Shown piece after piece: positions 53,838-63,771 of a stretch of 64,000 nt of DNA; positions within the stretch are counted from its first letter, which is position 1; the number at the start of each line of letters is the position of its first letter. The translations under genes were made by a program, and so were the position numbers. Origin of the DNA: Sphingomonadales bacterium (lineage in GTDB: Bacteria > Pseudomonadota > Alphaproteobacteria > Sphingomonadales > Sphingomonadaceae); contig JADKCA010000007.1 of NCBI GenBank assembly GCA_016714795.1, positions 124,001 through 188,000 of the forward strand. The letters run 5' to 3'. The notes beneath the pieces are model-generated. The model was not told where the DNA came from, did no database searches, and saw nothing but the letters and a program-made list of their open reading frames with translations.

Positions 53838-54909
53838 CGGCCGCCGTGTCGATCCGGACCTTGGCTGAAAGCCCGGCAATCATGGCGCGCGGTGGTTTGT
53901 CATCAATCGCGATGCGCACCGGCACGCGCTGGGTGACCTTCACCCAGTTGCCATTGGCATTCTGTGCAGGCAGCACCGAAAATTCGGACCCGGTGCCCGC
54001 GCCAATGCTGGAGACATGGCCGCGCAGTTTGAGATCGGGATAGGCGTCAAATTTCACCTCGGCGGGCTGACCGACACGGATCACGCCCAGATCCGTTTCC
54101 TTGAAATTGGCCTCTACCCAGCCTTTGCCAGATGTAACGATGGAGAGTGCGGGCAGCCCCGTGACCATCATCTGCCCCACCTGCAACCGGTCTGACTGGC
54201 TGACAATGCCGTCTGCCGGTGCCCGCACCTGGGTTTTGGAGAGATCGAGCAGCGCCTTTTCCTTCTGTACCCGGGCAGAGGCCACCGCCGGATTGACGCC
54301 CGGCACCGCCGTGCCCGTGGCGAGCGCCGCGCGCGCCTTCAGCGCGTCGGCCCGTGCATTGGCCAACTTGGAGCGCGCTTCAGACAGTGCATGCTCCGCC
54401 GCCTGCAACCGCGCCTTCGTGGTAAAGCCGCGTTGCATCAGCGCGGACTGGCGGTGATACTCCTTCTCGAAAAAGGCCACATCCTCTTGCGCACTGTTGA
54501 TGTCCACGCCGGAGGTGGAGAGTTCGGTTTCAAGCCCGACAATCTTCGCCTGTGCGCCCGCCATCGAGGCATCGGCCTGCGCAGCCGCCAGCCGGAATGG
54601 TTCGGCATCAATGATGAAGAGCAATTGCCCCGCCCTTACAGGCTGGTTTTCCTTCACCAGAACCTGCGTGATCCGCCCGGACACTTCCGCGCTAACCGAC
54701 ATCTTGTCCTGCTGGATATAGGCATTGTCGGTGGAGACATAATGATCATTGGCCACATACCACAGGCTGCCGCCAATCAGCAGCGCCAGCGGCAAGGAGG
54801 ACATCAGCACGGGGCGCAGCCAGCGATTCTTCTTCACCAGCCCGGCGGGCGGTTCTGCCTGCATGGGAGACGCGCCTTCGGTGCGGATTTCGGGATCACG
54901 ATCAGCCAT
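53824..54909 (-). CDS. emrA: EmrA/HlyD-type membrane fusion protein
   Basis: A 361-residue periplasmic adaptor with one N-terminal TM (about 33-53), the biotinyl-lipoyl-like halves (VSTDNAYIQQDKMSVSAEVS; QVLVKENQPVRAGQLLF) and a coiled-coil hairpin (about 110-210). It links the EmrB-like pump to an outer-membrane channel that is not encoded here. It overlaps marR by 8 bases and emrB by 14. Confidence 0.93.
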   Translation of the reverse strand: MADRDPEIRTEGASPMQAEPPAGLVKKNRWLRPVLMSSLPLALLIGGSLWYVANDHYVSTDNAYIQQDKMSVSAEVSGRITQVLVKENQPVRAGQLLFIIDAEPFRLAAAQADASMAGAQAKIVGLETELSTSGVDINSAQEDVAFFEKEYHRQSALMQRGFTTKARLQAAEHALSEARSKLANARADALKARAALATGTAVPGVNPAVASARVQKEKALLDLSKTQVRAPADGIVSQSDRLQVGQMMVTGLPALSIVTSGKGWVEANFKETDLGVIRVGQPAEVKFDAYPDLKLRGHVSSIGAGTGSEFSVLPAQNANGNWVKVTQRVPVRIAIDDKPPRAMIAGLSAKVRIDTAADGKR

Positions 54910-55351
54910 TGACGGCCTCCTGCGGCGGCGTTGTCCGGCGTGACAAATTGGTCCGCATCGATTTCAAGACGGCGATCATGGCCTCTTGTTCCTTCCCGTC
55001 AATTCCACTCATCGCTTCGTCAAAAAGCCCTTCGGCGAGCGGCTTCAAATCCGCCAGTCGCGTACGCCCCCGCTCGGTCAGGAACAATTGCCATGCCCGG
55101 CGATCAGCAGGGTCGGGCCGCCGTTCCACCAGATCGCTGTCCTGAAGCCGGTCCACCATGCGGCACAATGTGATCGGCTCCACTTCCATCAGATAGGCGA
55201 GGCCTCCCTGATTAATGCCTTCGTTGCGGGCGAGATAGCTGAGCATCTGCCATTGCTGGCGCGTGACGCCAATGGTGCGCGCACGCTCGTCAAACGCCCG
55301 GCGCATCAGGCGCGAGACATCTGCAATCAGGGAACCGGCTGAATCTTCCAT
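54902..55351 (-). CDS. MarR family transcriptional regulator
   Basis: A 149-residue winged-helix regulator. Recognition helix region: QGGLAYLMEVEPITLCRMVD; wing: VERRPDPADRRAWQLFLTERG. It heads the emrAB operon and is probably its repressor, released by pump substrates. ATG 55351 is preferred; an ATG at 55363 is also in frame. The predicted promoter lies so close that the mRNA may be nearly leaderless. Confidence 0.92.
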   Translation of the reverse strand: MEDSAGSLIADVSRLMRRAFDERARTIGVTRQQWQMLSYLARNEGINQGGLAYLMEVEPITLCRMVDRLQDSDLVERRPDPADRRAWQLFLTERGRTRLADLKPLAEGLFDEAMSGIDGKEQEAMIAVLKSMRTNLSRRTTPPQEAVNG

Positions 55352-55359
55352 AAGCCTGC

Positions 55360-55388
55360 ACATAGTTGTGTATGCTTATTATTGTCAA
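55360..55388 (-). promoter_or_regulatory. Promoter of the marR-emrAB operon
   Basis: On the minus strand a consensus TTGACA (55383-55388) is followed after exactly 17 bases by CTATGT (55360-55365). The spacer is unusually AT-rich. The start of transcription would fall 1-3 bases before the ATG at 55351. It overlaps the last four bases of ogt. Confidence 0.55.
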
Positions 55389-55888
55389 CCATGTGCAATC
55401 GCAACCCGCTCGCGCCGCAATAGTTCGCGCTTCATCTCCAGCCCCCAGGCATAGCCACCCAGCCCGCCATTGCTGCGCACGAGACGGTGGCAGGGAATGA
55501 GGATCGAGACGGGGTTGGCCCCATTGGCTGTCCCCACGGCGCGAATGGCTGAAGGCCGCCCGATCTGCGCGGCAATCTGCGCATAGCTGCGCGTCTCGCC
55601 CGGCGGCACCTGCCGGACGGCCTCCCACACACTTTGCTGAAACGGCGTGCCATGAAGGTCGAGGGGCACATCGCGGCCTGCCCATGGATCAGAGAGCGCT
55701 GCCGTGGCTTCCGCAATCCAGTCAGCCAGTCCAACGATATCGTCGGCAAGCCGTGCTTTGGGGAAATGGCGCCGGACGGCGGCCTCCCCTTCGCCAAAAG
55801 ACAGGCGGCACAAGCCTTTGTCTGTTGCTGCGATCAGCATCGGCCCGAATTCGGTCGGGGCGATGGCCCAGCGGACGACGGCAGTCAT
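55385..55888 (-). CDS. ogt: Methylated-DNA-protein-cysteine methyltransferase
   Basis: A 167-residue suicide repair protein that removes methyl groups from O6-methylguanine. The acceptor Cys133 is in the IPCHRL motif; GTPFQQSVWEAVRQVPPGET and RAVGTANGANP are family signatures. ATG 55888 overlaps the upstream PfpI-like gene by 4 bases; the frame to 55951 is rejected. It is the last gene of a coupled set that begins with a toxin-antitoxin pair. Confidence 0.95.
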   Translation of the reverse strand: MTAVVRWAIAPTEFGPMLIAATDKGLCRLSFGEGEAAVRRHFPKARLADDIVGLADWIAEATAALSDPWAGRDVPLDLHGTPFQQSVWEAVRQVPPGETRSYAQIAAQIGRPSAIRAVGTANGANPVSILIPCHRLVRSNGGLGGYAWGLEMKRELLRRERVAIAHG

Positions 55889-56616
55889 GCGATCCGCCGC
55901 AGCACTGCCCGCGCCAAAGTCCACGCATCCCCAGGCCAGCGGGCGGAGCAATAGGCCCCGTCCTCCAACACAAAGCCTATGTCTGGCCGGACGCGTGTGG
56001 CATAGCGGGGCAGCATCGGACCGCGTTCAAAATCTTGTGGTCGGGCCAGCGCAGCGGTCACTTCCGCTTCCACGCTTTGCGGATAGGTGCGGTAATGGCC
56101 GGGCAAGGCGCGGCTGGTGAGCACCACTGCCACATCCTCCATCATCGCTGTCAGCGCCGTGGTTCGCCGCCCTTTCAGCACACCGGCGCGCGCCAGCGGC
56201 AGGACGCCGTGGCAAATGGCGGAGACAATCTGCCCCGCCGCAAATGCTTCGCGGGCGATCCGCTGGATTTCGGCGGATTCGCAATAGGGCTTCATCCCCG
56301 GCGCATGTCCGCCCGGAAAATGGATCGCCGCGAAATCCGCTGCACGCACTGCATCCCAGCGCACCGGGGCAGCATAAGCAGGGCTCGCTACCATCCGGGC
56401 ATAAAGCGCCGCATTCTCCTCGCGCGCCTTGAGCGACCGCGCAAGCAGCGGCAGCCCCTCCCCCGTCAGCGTGACAGGGTCACAGGCGGCCGGCGCACCG
56501 GTTTCAGTTGCAAACACCACATCATGCCCCGCCTCGCACCAAACCGTCCACGGCACCGCCACTTCGGTCGGATCGAAATCGGTCTGCGGCAGGAGGATGA
56601 GAAAGGGGGACACCAT
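55885..56616 (-). CDS. DJ-1/PfpI-like class I amidotransferase-fold protein
   Basis: A 243-residue protein of the DJ-1/PfpI superfamily with the nucleophile-elbow Cys135-His136 in VSAICHGVLPLA and the Glu/Gly pocket in AIHFPGGHAPG. Family members include glyoxalases, chaperones and deglycases; the activity here cannot be fixed. The first base of its ATG is the last base of the preceding stop (TGATG), and it overlaps ogt by 4 bases. Confidence 0.88.
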   Translation of the reverse strand: MVSPFLILLPQTDFDPTEVAVPWTVWCEAGHDVVFATETGAPAACDPVTLTGEGLPLLARSLKAREENAALYARMVASPAYAAPVRWDAVRAADFAAIHFPGGHAPGMKPYCESAEIQRIAREAFAAGQIVSAICHGVLPLARAGVLKGRRTTALTAMMEDVAVVLTSRALPGHYRTYPQSVEAEVTAALARPQDFERGPMLPRYATRVRPDIGFVLEDGAYCSARWPGDAWTLARAVLRRIA

Positions 56617-57008
56617 CACACCCCCGGATAGAAGAGCGCGGCCAGCACCAGCAGCACGGCCCACATGATGTTTTCCAGATTTTCCGTCACCGGCTGAATG
56701 CCCTTCATCCAGCCATAAAGGTGGACAACCAGCATGATGCCGAACACCGCGAATAATATCTGGAAGGTGATGGGCGCGATGGCGGCATCGGTCGCGCCGC
56801 GAAAGATCATCATTTCCACCACAAGGATGAACGCGCCCAGACAGCGCCCGAAATAGACGTTGAGATCGGTCTCGTTCGGCACTTTGAAGAGCATCAGCCG
56901 CGCCCAGCTAAGCGGGGCGACGAACAGCGGCAGCGCAAAGGCCAGCGTTGTGACGATCCCCAGCACCCACAGAAATGTCTGCGCATGGCTTGCGTAAAGA
57001 CCGATCAT
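56616..57008 (-). CDS. Small membrane protein between doc and the PfpI-like gene
   Basis: A 130-residue protein with four predicted TM helices (about 10-30, 48-68, 75-95 and 110-128). No family recognised. Notable segments are PLSWARLMLFKVPNETDLNVYFG and LGAFILVVEMMIF, here given in pieces of family-neutral sequence. ATG 57008 overlaps the doc stop by 4 bases, and its own stop shares a base with the next start. Confidence 0.8.
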   Translation of the reverse strand: MIGLYASHAQTFLWVLGIVTTLAFALPLFVAPLSWARLMLFKVPNETDLNVYFGRCLGAFILVVEMMIFRGATDAAIAPITFQILFAVFGIMLVVHLYGWMKGIQPVTENLENIMWAVLLVLAALFYPGV

Positions 57009-57415
57009 GAATTGTCCTCCCCCTTCACATGGCCGCGAAACCAGTCCGCCGTTTCGTCCTCGCTCAAGTCTCCTGCGGCGAGGGCGAGGACCATGGCAAT
57101 GGCCTCCTCCGGCGCGAACCGAAGAGTTACAGTGTTGAGCATCAGAAACAGGCGCGCCAGCACCCATGCCGTGCGTTTGTTGCCATCAACGAACGGATGG
57201 TTGCGCGCTACACCAAAGGCATAGGAAGCGGCGAGTTCGCACAGATCATCTTCACCATAGGCCCATTTGTTGACGGGACGAGCCAGTGCGGACTCCAGCA
57301 AATCCGTTGCGCGCACACCTGCACCGCCGCCATGCTCGGCCAGTTGCCGGTCATGAATGGCCAGTGCAACATCCGCATCAAGCCACACCGGCTCGATGCG
57401 AACCGGTTCGGTCAT
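57005..57415 (-). CDS. doc: Doc-type toxin (Fic fold)
   Basis: A 136-residue death-on-curing toxin. The motif HPFVDGNKRTA (His73, Asp77, Lys80, Arg81) is the Doc version of the Fic motif, where Lys replaces a Gly of AMP-transferring Fic proteins; Doc phosphorylates EF-Tu and stops translation. It is coupled to an AbrB/MazE-type antitoxin by a 4-base overlap instead of the more common Phd partner. Confidence 0.92.
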   Translation of the reverse strand: MTEPVRIEPVWLDADVALAIHDRQLAEHGGGAGVRATDLLESALARPVNKWAYGEDDLCELAASYAFGVARNHPFVDGNKRTAWVLARLFLMLNTVTLRFAPEEAIAMVLALAAGDLSEDETADWFRGHVKGEDNS

Positions 57416-57639
57416 TGGGCGAGCACGCGCAGAATGTCGCGGTCTTCACGCATGATGGCTTCGGCCGCCGCCATCTTGGCCGCGAAATCCGGATTGGCCG
57501 CCGTGATGCGCACACCATCCGGCGTTTCGCTGACAAAGAGCGAATCCCCTGCTTCAACGCGAAGCCGCGCCAACAACTCCTTCGGCAGGATAACCCCCGC
57601 CGAATTGCCGATCTTGGTGATTTTGAGCTGCATGTTCAT
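57412..57639 (-). CDS. AbrB/MazE-type antitoxin
   Basis: A 75-residue protein with an N-terminal swapped-hairpin DNA-binding domain (QLKITKIGNSAGVILPKELL) and a C-terminal helical tail that probably covers the toxin. The ATG at 57639 gives the family start; the frame to 57681 would include part of the palindromic repeat upstream. It overlaps doc by 4 bases and presumably represses the whole operon. Confidence 0.9.
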   Translation of the reverse strand: MNMQLKITKIGNSAGVILPKELLARLRVEAGDSLFVSETPDGVRITAANPDFAAKMAAAEAIMREDRDILRVLAQ

Positions 57640-57677
57640 ACGGGCGTTATAACGGCGTTCGCACAAACGTTCAACCG

Positions 57678-57748
57678 TCATTGCGAGCGGAGCGAAGCAA
57701 TCCCGTGACGCCGCGCCAGACTATGTTGCTTCGCTCCGCGCGCAATGA
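57678..57748. repeat. 23-bp imperfect inverted repeat (REP-like)
   Basis: Arms at 57678-57700 and 57726-57748 pair with one mismatch in 23 bases around a 25-base spacer. The core ATTGCGAGCGGAGCGAAGCAA is of a type widespread between genes of alphaproteobacteria. It lies between the antitoxin start and the dienelactone hydrolase stop. Confidence 0.8.
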
Positions 57749-57758
57749 AGCGTTTGGC

Positions 57759-58439
57759 CTACCCTCCACACGCCCTAAACAGCATCAGCGTCCGCTCCCG
57801 CGCCAAATCCGCGCTCGGCTCGTGATAATCCTTGCGCCTGTCCGAGTTGAACCCGTGGTTGGCTTCATAGACGAAGATCTGCGCGGTCTCATGCGCCTTG
57901 GCGATCAGCGCGTCCACGCCCTCCATCGGGATGCCCGCATCGAAGCGACCGAAATGCGCGATGGTCGCGCATTGGGGGGCGGGATCGGCAAAGAGCGTGG
58001 GGACCATGCTGCCATAATAGGATGAGCAGGCCGCGAGATCGGGATTCAGCTGCGCGCACCGCCAGCTCACCGAGCCGCCATAGCAATAACCCGTGATGAA
58101 CACTGGCCCGCTTTTTGCCGTGAGCCATGCAATGCAGCTGTCTGCGTCCGCCACGGATTGATCGAACGGATGCGCCTTGCGCGCAAGTTCGATGGCGCGA
58201 TTATATTGCGGCGTGGAATAATCGCATTCAAAGCCCGGCTGCTCCCGATCGAACAGGCTGGGGGAAAGGACTTCATAGCCGTCCGCCGCATATTCATCGC
58301 ACAGTTCGCGGATATGATCGGTCACCCCGAAGATTTCCTGCACCAGCACCAGCCCGCCTTTGCGCTCGCCTTGCGCAGGCGCGTGGTAGGTCGGCATCTC
58401 AAAACCGTCGTTCATCGTGATGCGAATCATGCTGCCCAT
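57759..58439 (-). CDS. Dienelactone hydrolase family protein
   Basis: A 226-residue alpha/beta-hydrolase with the Cys-Asp-His triad of dienelactone hydrolases: Cys119 in ITGYCYGGSVSWR, Asp near 167 (GRFDAGIP) and His in YEANHGFNSDRR. Known members open dienelactones from chlorocatechol breakdown, but many homologues have other esterase roles. No catabolic genes are nearby. Initiation at 58439 or at the ATG three codons later. Confidence 0.9.
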   Translation of the reverse strand: MGSMIRITMNDGFEMPTYHAPAQGERKGGLVLVQEIFGVTDHIRELCDEYAADGYEVLSPSLFDREQPGFECDYSTPQYNRAIELARKAHPFDQSVADADSCIAWLTAKSGPVFITGYCYGGSVSWRCAQLNPDLAACSSYYGSMVPTLFADPAPQCATIAHFGRFDAGIPMEGVDALIAKAHETAQIFVYEANHGFNSDRRKDYHEPSADLARERTLMLFRACGG

Positions 58440-58649
58440 TCAATCTCTCCTTTGGCGCCTTTCTTGACGTGCTCCTGCAAAAAGGAAACGGCTTTACGCT
58501 AAGTTCGCCGCAAGCCTTGGTTCAAAGCGGCATTGCTATCTTGCATCGCAACAAAATGATTGCTACCGGCCCCGCGACTTGGCGGAAATGGCATGCTGTT
58601 TCCGGCCCTTGTCATAGACAAAAATCCATCCTCTTGGGGGCATTCGCGC

Positions 58650-59204
58650 GTGGAGAATTCCGGCGGCATTCAGGCTAGTCTTTCAGGGCGCTATGCAACA
58701 GCGCTGTTTGATCTGGCCCGCGACTCCAAGGCTATCGACTCGGTCGGGAAAAGCCTTGATTCGCTGAAGGAGGCGCTGGCCGCTTCCACAGATTTCGCAT
58801 CGCTCACCACCAATCCGCTGGTCAGCCGCAGTGCGGCAGCTTCTGCCGTAGCCGCGCTCGCCAAGTCGATGAAGCTGGACACGCTGACCGCGAACTTCCT
58901 CGGTGTGCTTGCTCAGAACCGCCGTCTGGGCGAACTGGGCGCGATCATCCGGGCGTTTGGCGCGCTGGCTTCCGCGCATCGCGGTGAAGCAACGGCGGAT
59001 GTCACGTCTGCGCACAAGCTGGACACGAAGCAGATTGCAGCGCTCGGCGCTCAACTCAAGGCCAAGGTCGGTCGCGATGTCGCGATCAACCAGAAGGTCG
59101 ATCCTGCCATTCTCGGCGGGCTGGTCGTCAAGATCGGCTCCCAGATGATCGATAGCTCGATCAAAACCCGTCTCAATACTCTCGCGACTGCGATGAAAGG
59201 CTGA
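58650..59204 (+). CDS. atpH: ATP synthase subunit delta
   Basis: A 184-residue delta subunit, the stator link between F1 and the b subunits. N-terminal helical bundle SGRYATALFDLARDSKAID; conserved C-terminal LGGLVVKIGSQMIDSSIKTR. GTG 58650 is preceded by a GGGGG stretch and gives the family length; the open frame from 58560 is not delta-like. First gene of atpHAGDC; the Fo genes are elsewhere, as usual in alphaproteobacteria. Confidence 0.95.
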   Translation: MENSGGIQASLSGRYATALFDLARDSKAIDSVGKSLDSLKEALAASTDFASLTTNPLVSRSAAASAVAALAKSMKLDTLTANFLGVLAQNRRLGELGAIIRAFGALASAHRGEATADVTSAHKLDTKQIAALGAQLKAKVGRDVAINQKVDPAILGGLVVKIGSQMIDSSIKTRLNTLATAMKG

Positions 59205-59206
59205 AC

Positions 59207-60736
<1,530 letters not shown>

Positions 60737-60744
60737 ACCGCTCC

Positions 60745-60775
60745 GCAATAAATAGGGACAGTCCCTATTTATTGC
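60745..60775. repeat. 31-bp perfect palindrome, copy 1 (atpA-atpG gap)
   Basis: Two 15-base arms (60745-60759 and 60761-60775) around a central A; core AATAGGGACAGTCCCTATT. It starts 8 bases after the atpA stop. Same family as copies at 60811-60837 and 63731-63763. Confidence 0.95.
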
Positions 60776-60810
60776 AGGCGCACAGCATGAGTTTGAATGC
60801 GATGGAGAAG

Positions 60811-60837
60811 AATAAATAGGGACAGTCCCTATTTATT
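60811..60837. repeat. 27-bp perfect palindrome, copy 2 (atpA-atpG gap)
   Basis: Arms 60811-60823 and 60825-60837 around a central A, same orientation and core as copy 1, 35 bases after it and 25 bases before the atpG start. The pair makes a BIME-like unit inside the atp operon. Confidence 0.95.
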
Positions 60838-60862
60838 GCTCCCTCCGCCAAAGGGAACCAAG

Positions 60863-61741
60863 ATGGCCAGCCTCAAGGCGCTCAAAATCCGGATCAACTC
60901 GGTCAAATCGACCCAGAAGATCACCAAGGCGATGAAGATGGTCGCCGCTGCCAAGCTCAAGCGGGCTCAGGAAGCGGCTGAGGCTTCGCGCCCCTATGCG
61001 GAGCGACTGGAAGCCGTCGTGTCTTCCATCGCCTCCAAGGTGTCAGTCGGCCCGCAAAGCCCCAAGCTGCTGGCGGGCAGCGGCAAGGATCAGGTTCACC
61101 TGTTCGTTGTCGCCACGTCGGACAAGGGTCTGGCCGGGGCCTTCAACACCAACATCGTCCGCCTCGCCCGCCGCCGCGCACTGGAATTGCAGGCCGAAGG
61201 CAAGACGGTGAAGTTCTACACCATCGGCAAGAAGGGCAAGGATCAGCTCGCCCGCACCTTCCGCAATGACATTGTCCACATGGTTGAGCCCGGTGATCTG
61301 GGCAAGCTCGGCTTCGAGCAGGTCCGCGACTGGGGTGCCGATCTCACCGCGCGCTTCGAAGCGGGCGAATTTGACGTGGCGCACCTGTTTTTCAGCAAGT
61401 TCGTCTCGGTCCTGACGCAGGAGCCAACCGAAATCCAGCTGATGCCGGTCGCCCTGTCCAACGACAATGCGCCTGCAGGCGCTGCGGCTTCGGTGGACTA
61501 TGAGCCCGATGAGGAGGAAATCCTCGCCGACCTGTTGCCGCGCAACGTGGCGGTGCAGTTGCTCCGCGCGCAGCGTGAGAACGCCGCGTCGGAACAGGGT
61601 TCCAAGATGACCGCGATGGACAACGCCACGCGCAACGCGGGCGACATGATCAACAAGCTCACCATCCAGTATAACCGCACCCGTCAGGCCGCGATCACGA
61701 CGGAACTGGTGGAAATCATTTCGGGCGCGGAAGCGCTCTAA
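60863..61741 (+). CDS. atpG: ATP synthase subunit gamma
   Basis: A 292-residue gamma subunit, the rotating shaft of F1. The N-terminal helix MASLKALKIRINSVKSTQKI and the C-terminal helix (ATRNAGDMINKLTIQYNRTR) that form the coiled coil are present, followed by ITTELVEIISGAEAL. The ATG at 60863 follows AAGGGAACC. The 126-base gap to atpA, filled with palindromes, is long for this operon. Confidence 0.97.
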   Translation: MASLKALKIRINSVKSTQKITKAMKMVAAAKLKRAQEAAEASRPYAERLEAVVSSIASKVSVGPQSPKLLAGSGKDQVHLFVVATSDKGLAGAFNTNIVRLARRRALELQAEGKTVKFYTIGKKGKDQLARTFRNDIVHMVEPGDLGKLGFEQVRDWGADLTARFEAGEFDVAHLFFSKFVSVLTQEPTEIQLMPVALSNDNAPAGAAASVDYEPDEEEILADLLPRNVAVQLLRAQRENAASEQGSKMTAMDNATRNAGDMINKLTIQYNRTRQAAITTELVEIISGAEAL

Positions 61742-61769
61742 GCAGACCGACAGGCAAGGAAGAACCACT

Positions 61770-63323
<1,554 letters not shown>

Positions 63324-63324
63324 T

Positions 63325-63345
63325 CCTCTCCCGTCAAGGGAGAGG
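63325..63345 (+). other. Intercistronic hairpin between atpD and atpC
   Basis: An 8-bp perfect stem (CCTCTCCC with GGGAGAGG) and a 5-base loop GTCAA directly after the atpD stop. No T-run, so it is more likely an mRNA stability or partial-termination element that sets the atpC level. Confidence 0.6.
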
Positions 63346-63359
63346 GGCTGGAGATTAAA

Positions 63360-63617
63360 ATGGCACTGCATTTCGAACTCGTGACCCCGGAACGCCTCGT
63401 CCGCTCGGAAGAGGTTCACATGGTGGTCGTCCCCGGCGCAGAAGGTGATTTCGGCGTGCTGGAAGGCCATAGCCCGATGATGAGCACATTGCGCGATGAC
63501 GCGGTGCTTCAGGTCTGGACCTCTGCCGGCGGCGCGCCGGAAACCATCACGGTTGCGGGTGGTTTTGCCGAAGTCAGCGGCAAGGGCCTGACGGTTCTGG
63601 CCGAAAGCGCCGCATAA
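63360..63617 (+). CDS. atpC: ATP synthase subunit epsilon
   Basis: An 85-residue epsilon subunit with only the N-terminal beta-sandwich domain (FELVTPERLVRSEEVHMVVV, PGAEGDFGVLEGHSPMMSTL); the C-terminal two-helix inhibitory domain of longer homologues is missing, which is common in alphaproteobacteria. GGAG at 63350 is the ribosome-binding site. Last gene of the operon, followed by a terminator. Confidence 0.96.
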   Translation: MALHFELVTPERLVRSEEVHMVVVPGAEGDFGVLEGHSPMMSTLRDDAVLQVWTSAGGAPETITVAGGFAEVSGKGLTVLAESAA

Positions 63618-63640
63618 GCGCACGCTACACAGCGAATACG

Positions 63641-63676
63641 AAAGGGGCGCGCCGGGATGACCTTCGCGCCCTTTTT
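63641..63676 (+). terminator. Rho-independent terminator of the atp operon
   Basis: GGGCGCG (63645-63651) pairs with CGCGCCC (63665-63671), the stem extended by A/T pairs, and is followed by TTTTT. About 25 bases after the atpC stop. Confidence 0.88.
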
Positions 63677-63730
63677 GTTGCCGCGAGATCGTCCCACCCC
63701 AACCCCTCCCCGCACGCGGGAGGAGAGAGA

Positions 63731-63763
63731 CGTCATAAATAGGGACCGTCCCTATTTATGACG
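63731..63763. repeat. 33-bp perfect palindrome, copy 3
   Basis: Arms 63731-63746 and 63748-63763 around a central C; core ATAGGGACCGTCCCTAT. It differs from copies 1 and 2 in the centre base and outermost bases, and lies 9 bases after the malic enzyme stop, between convergent genes. Confidence 0.95.
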
Positions 63764-63771
63764 GGTTCGCA

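Noticed and set aside
60745..60837. CRISPR-like repeat pair
   Set aside because: Only two copies, perfect palindromes, unequal length, no cas genes; REP-like instead.
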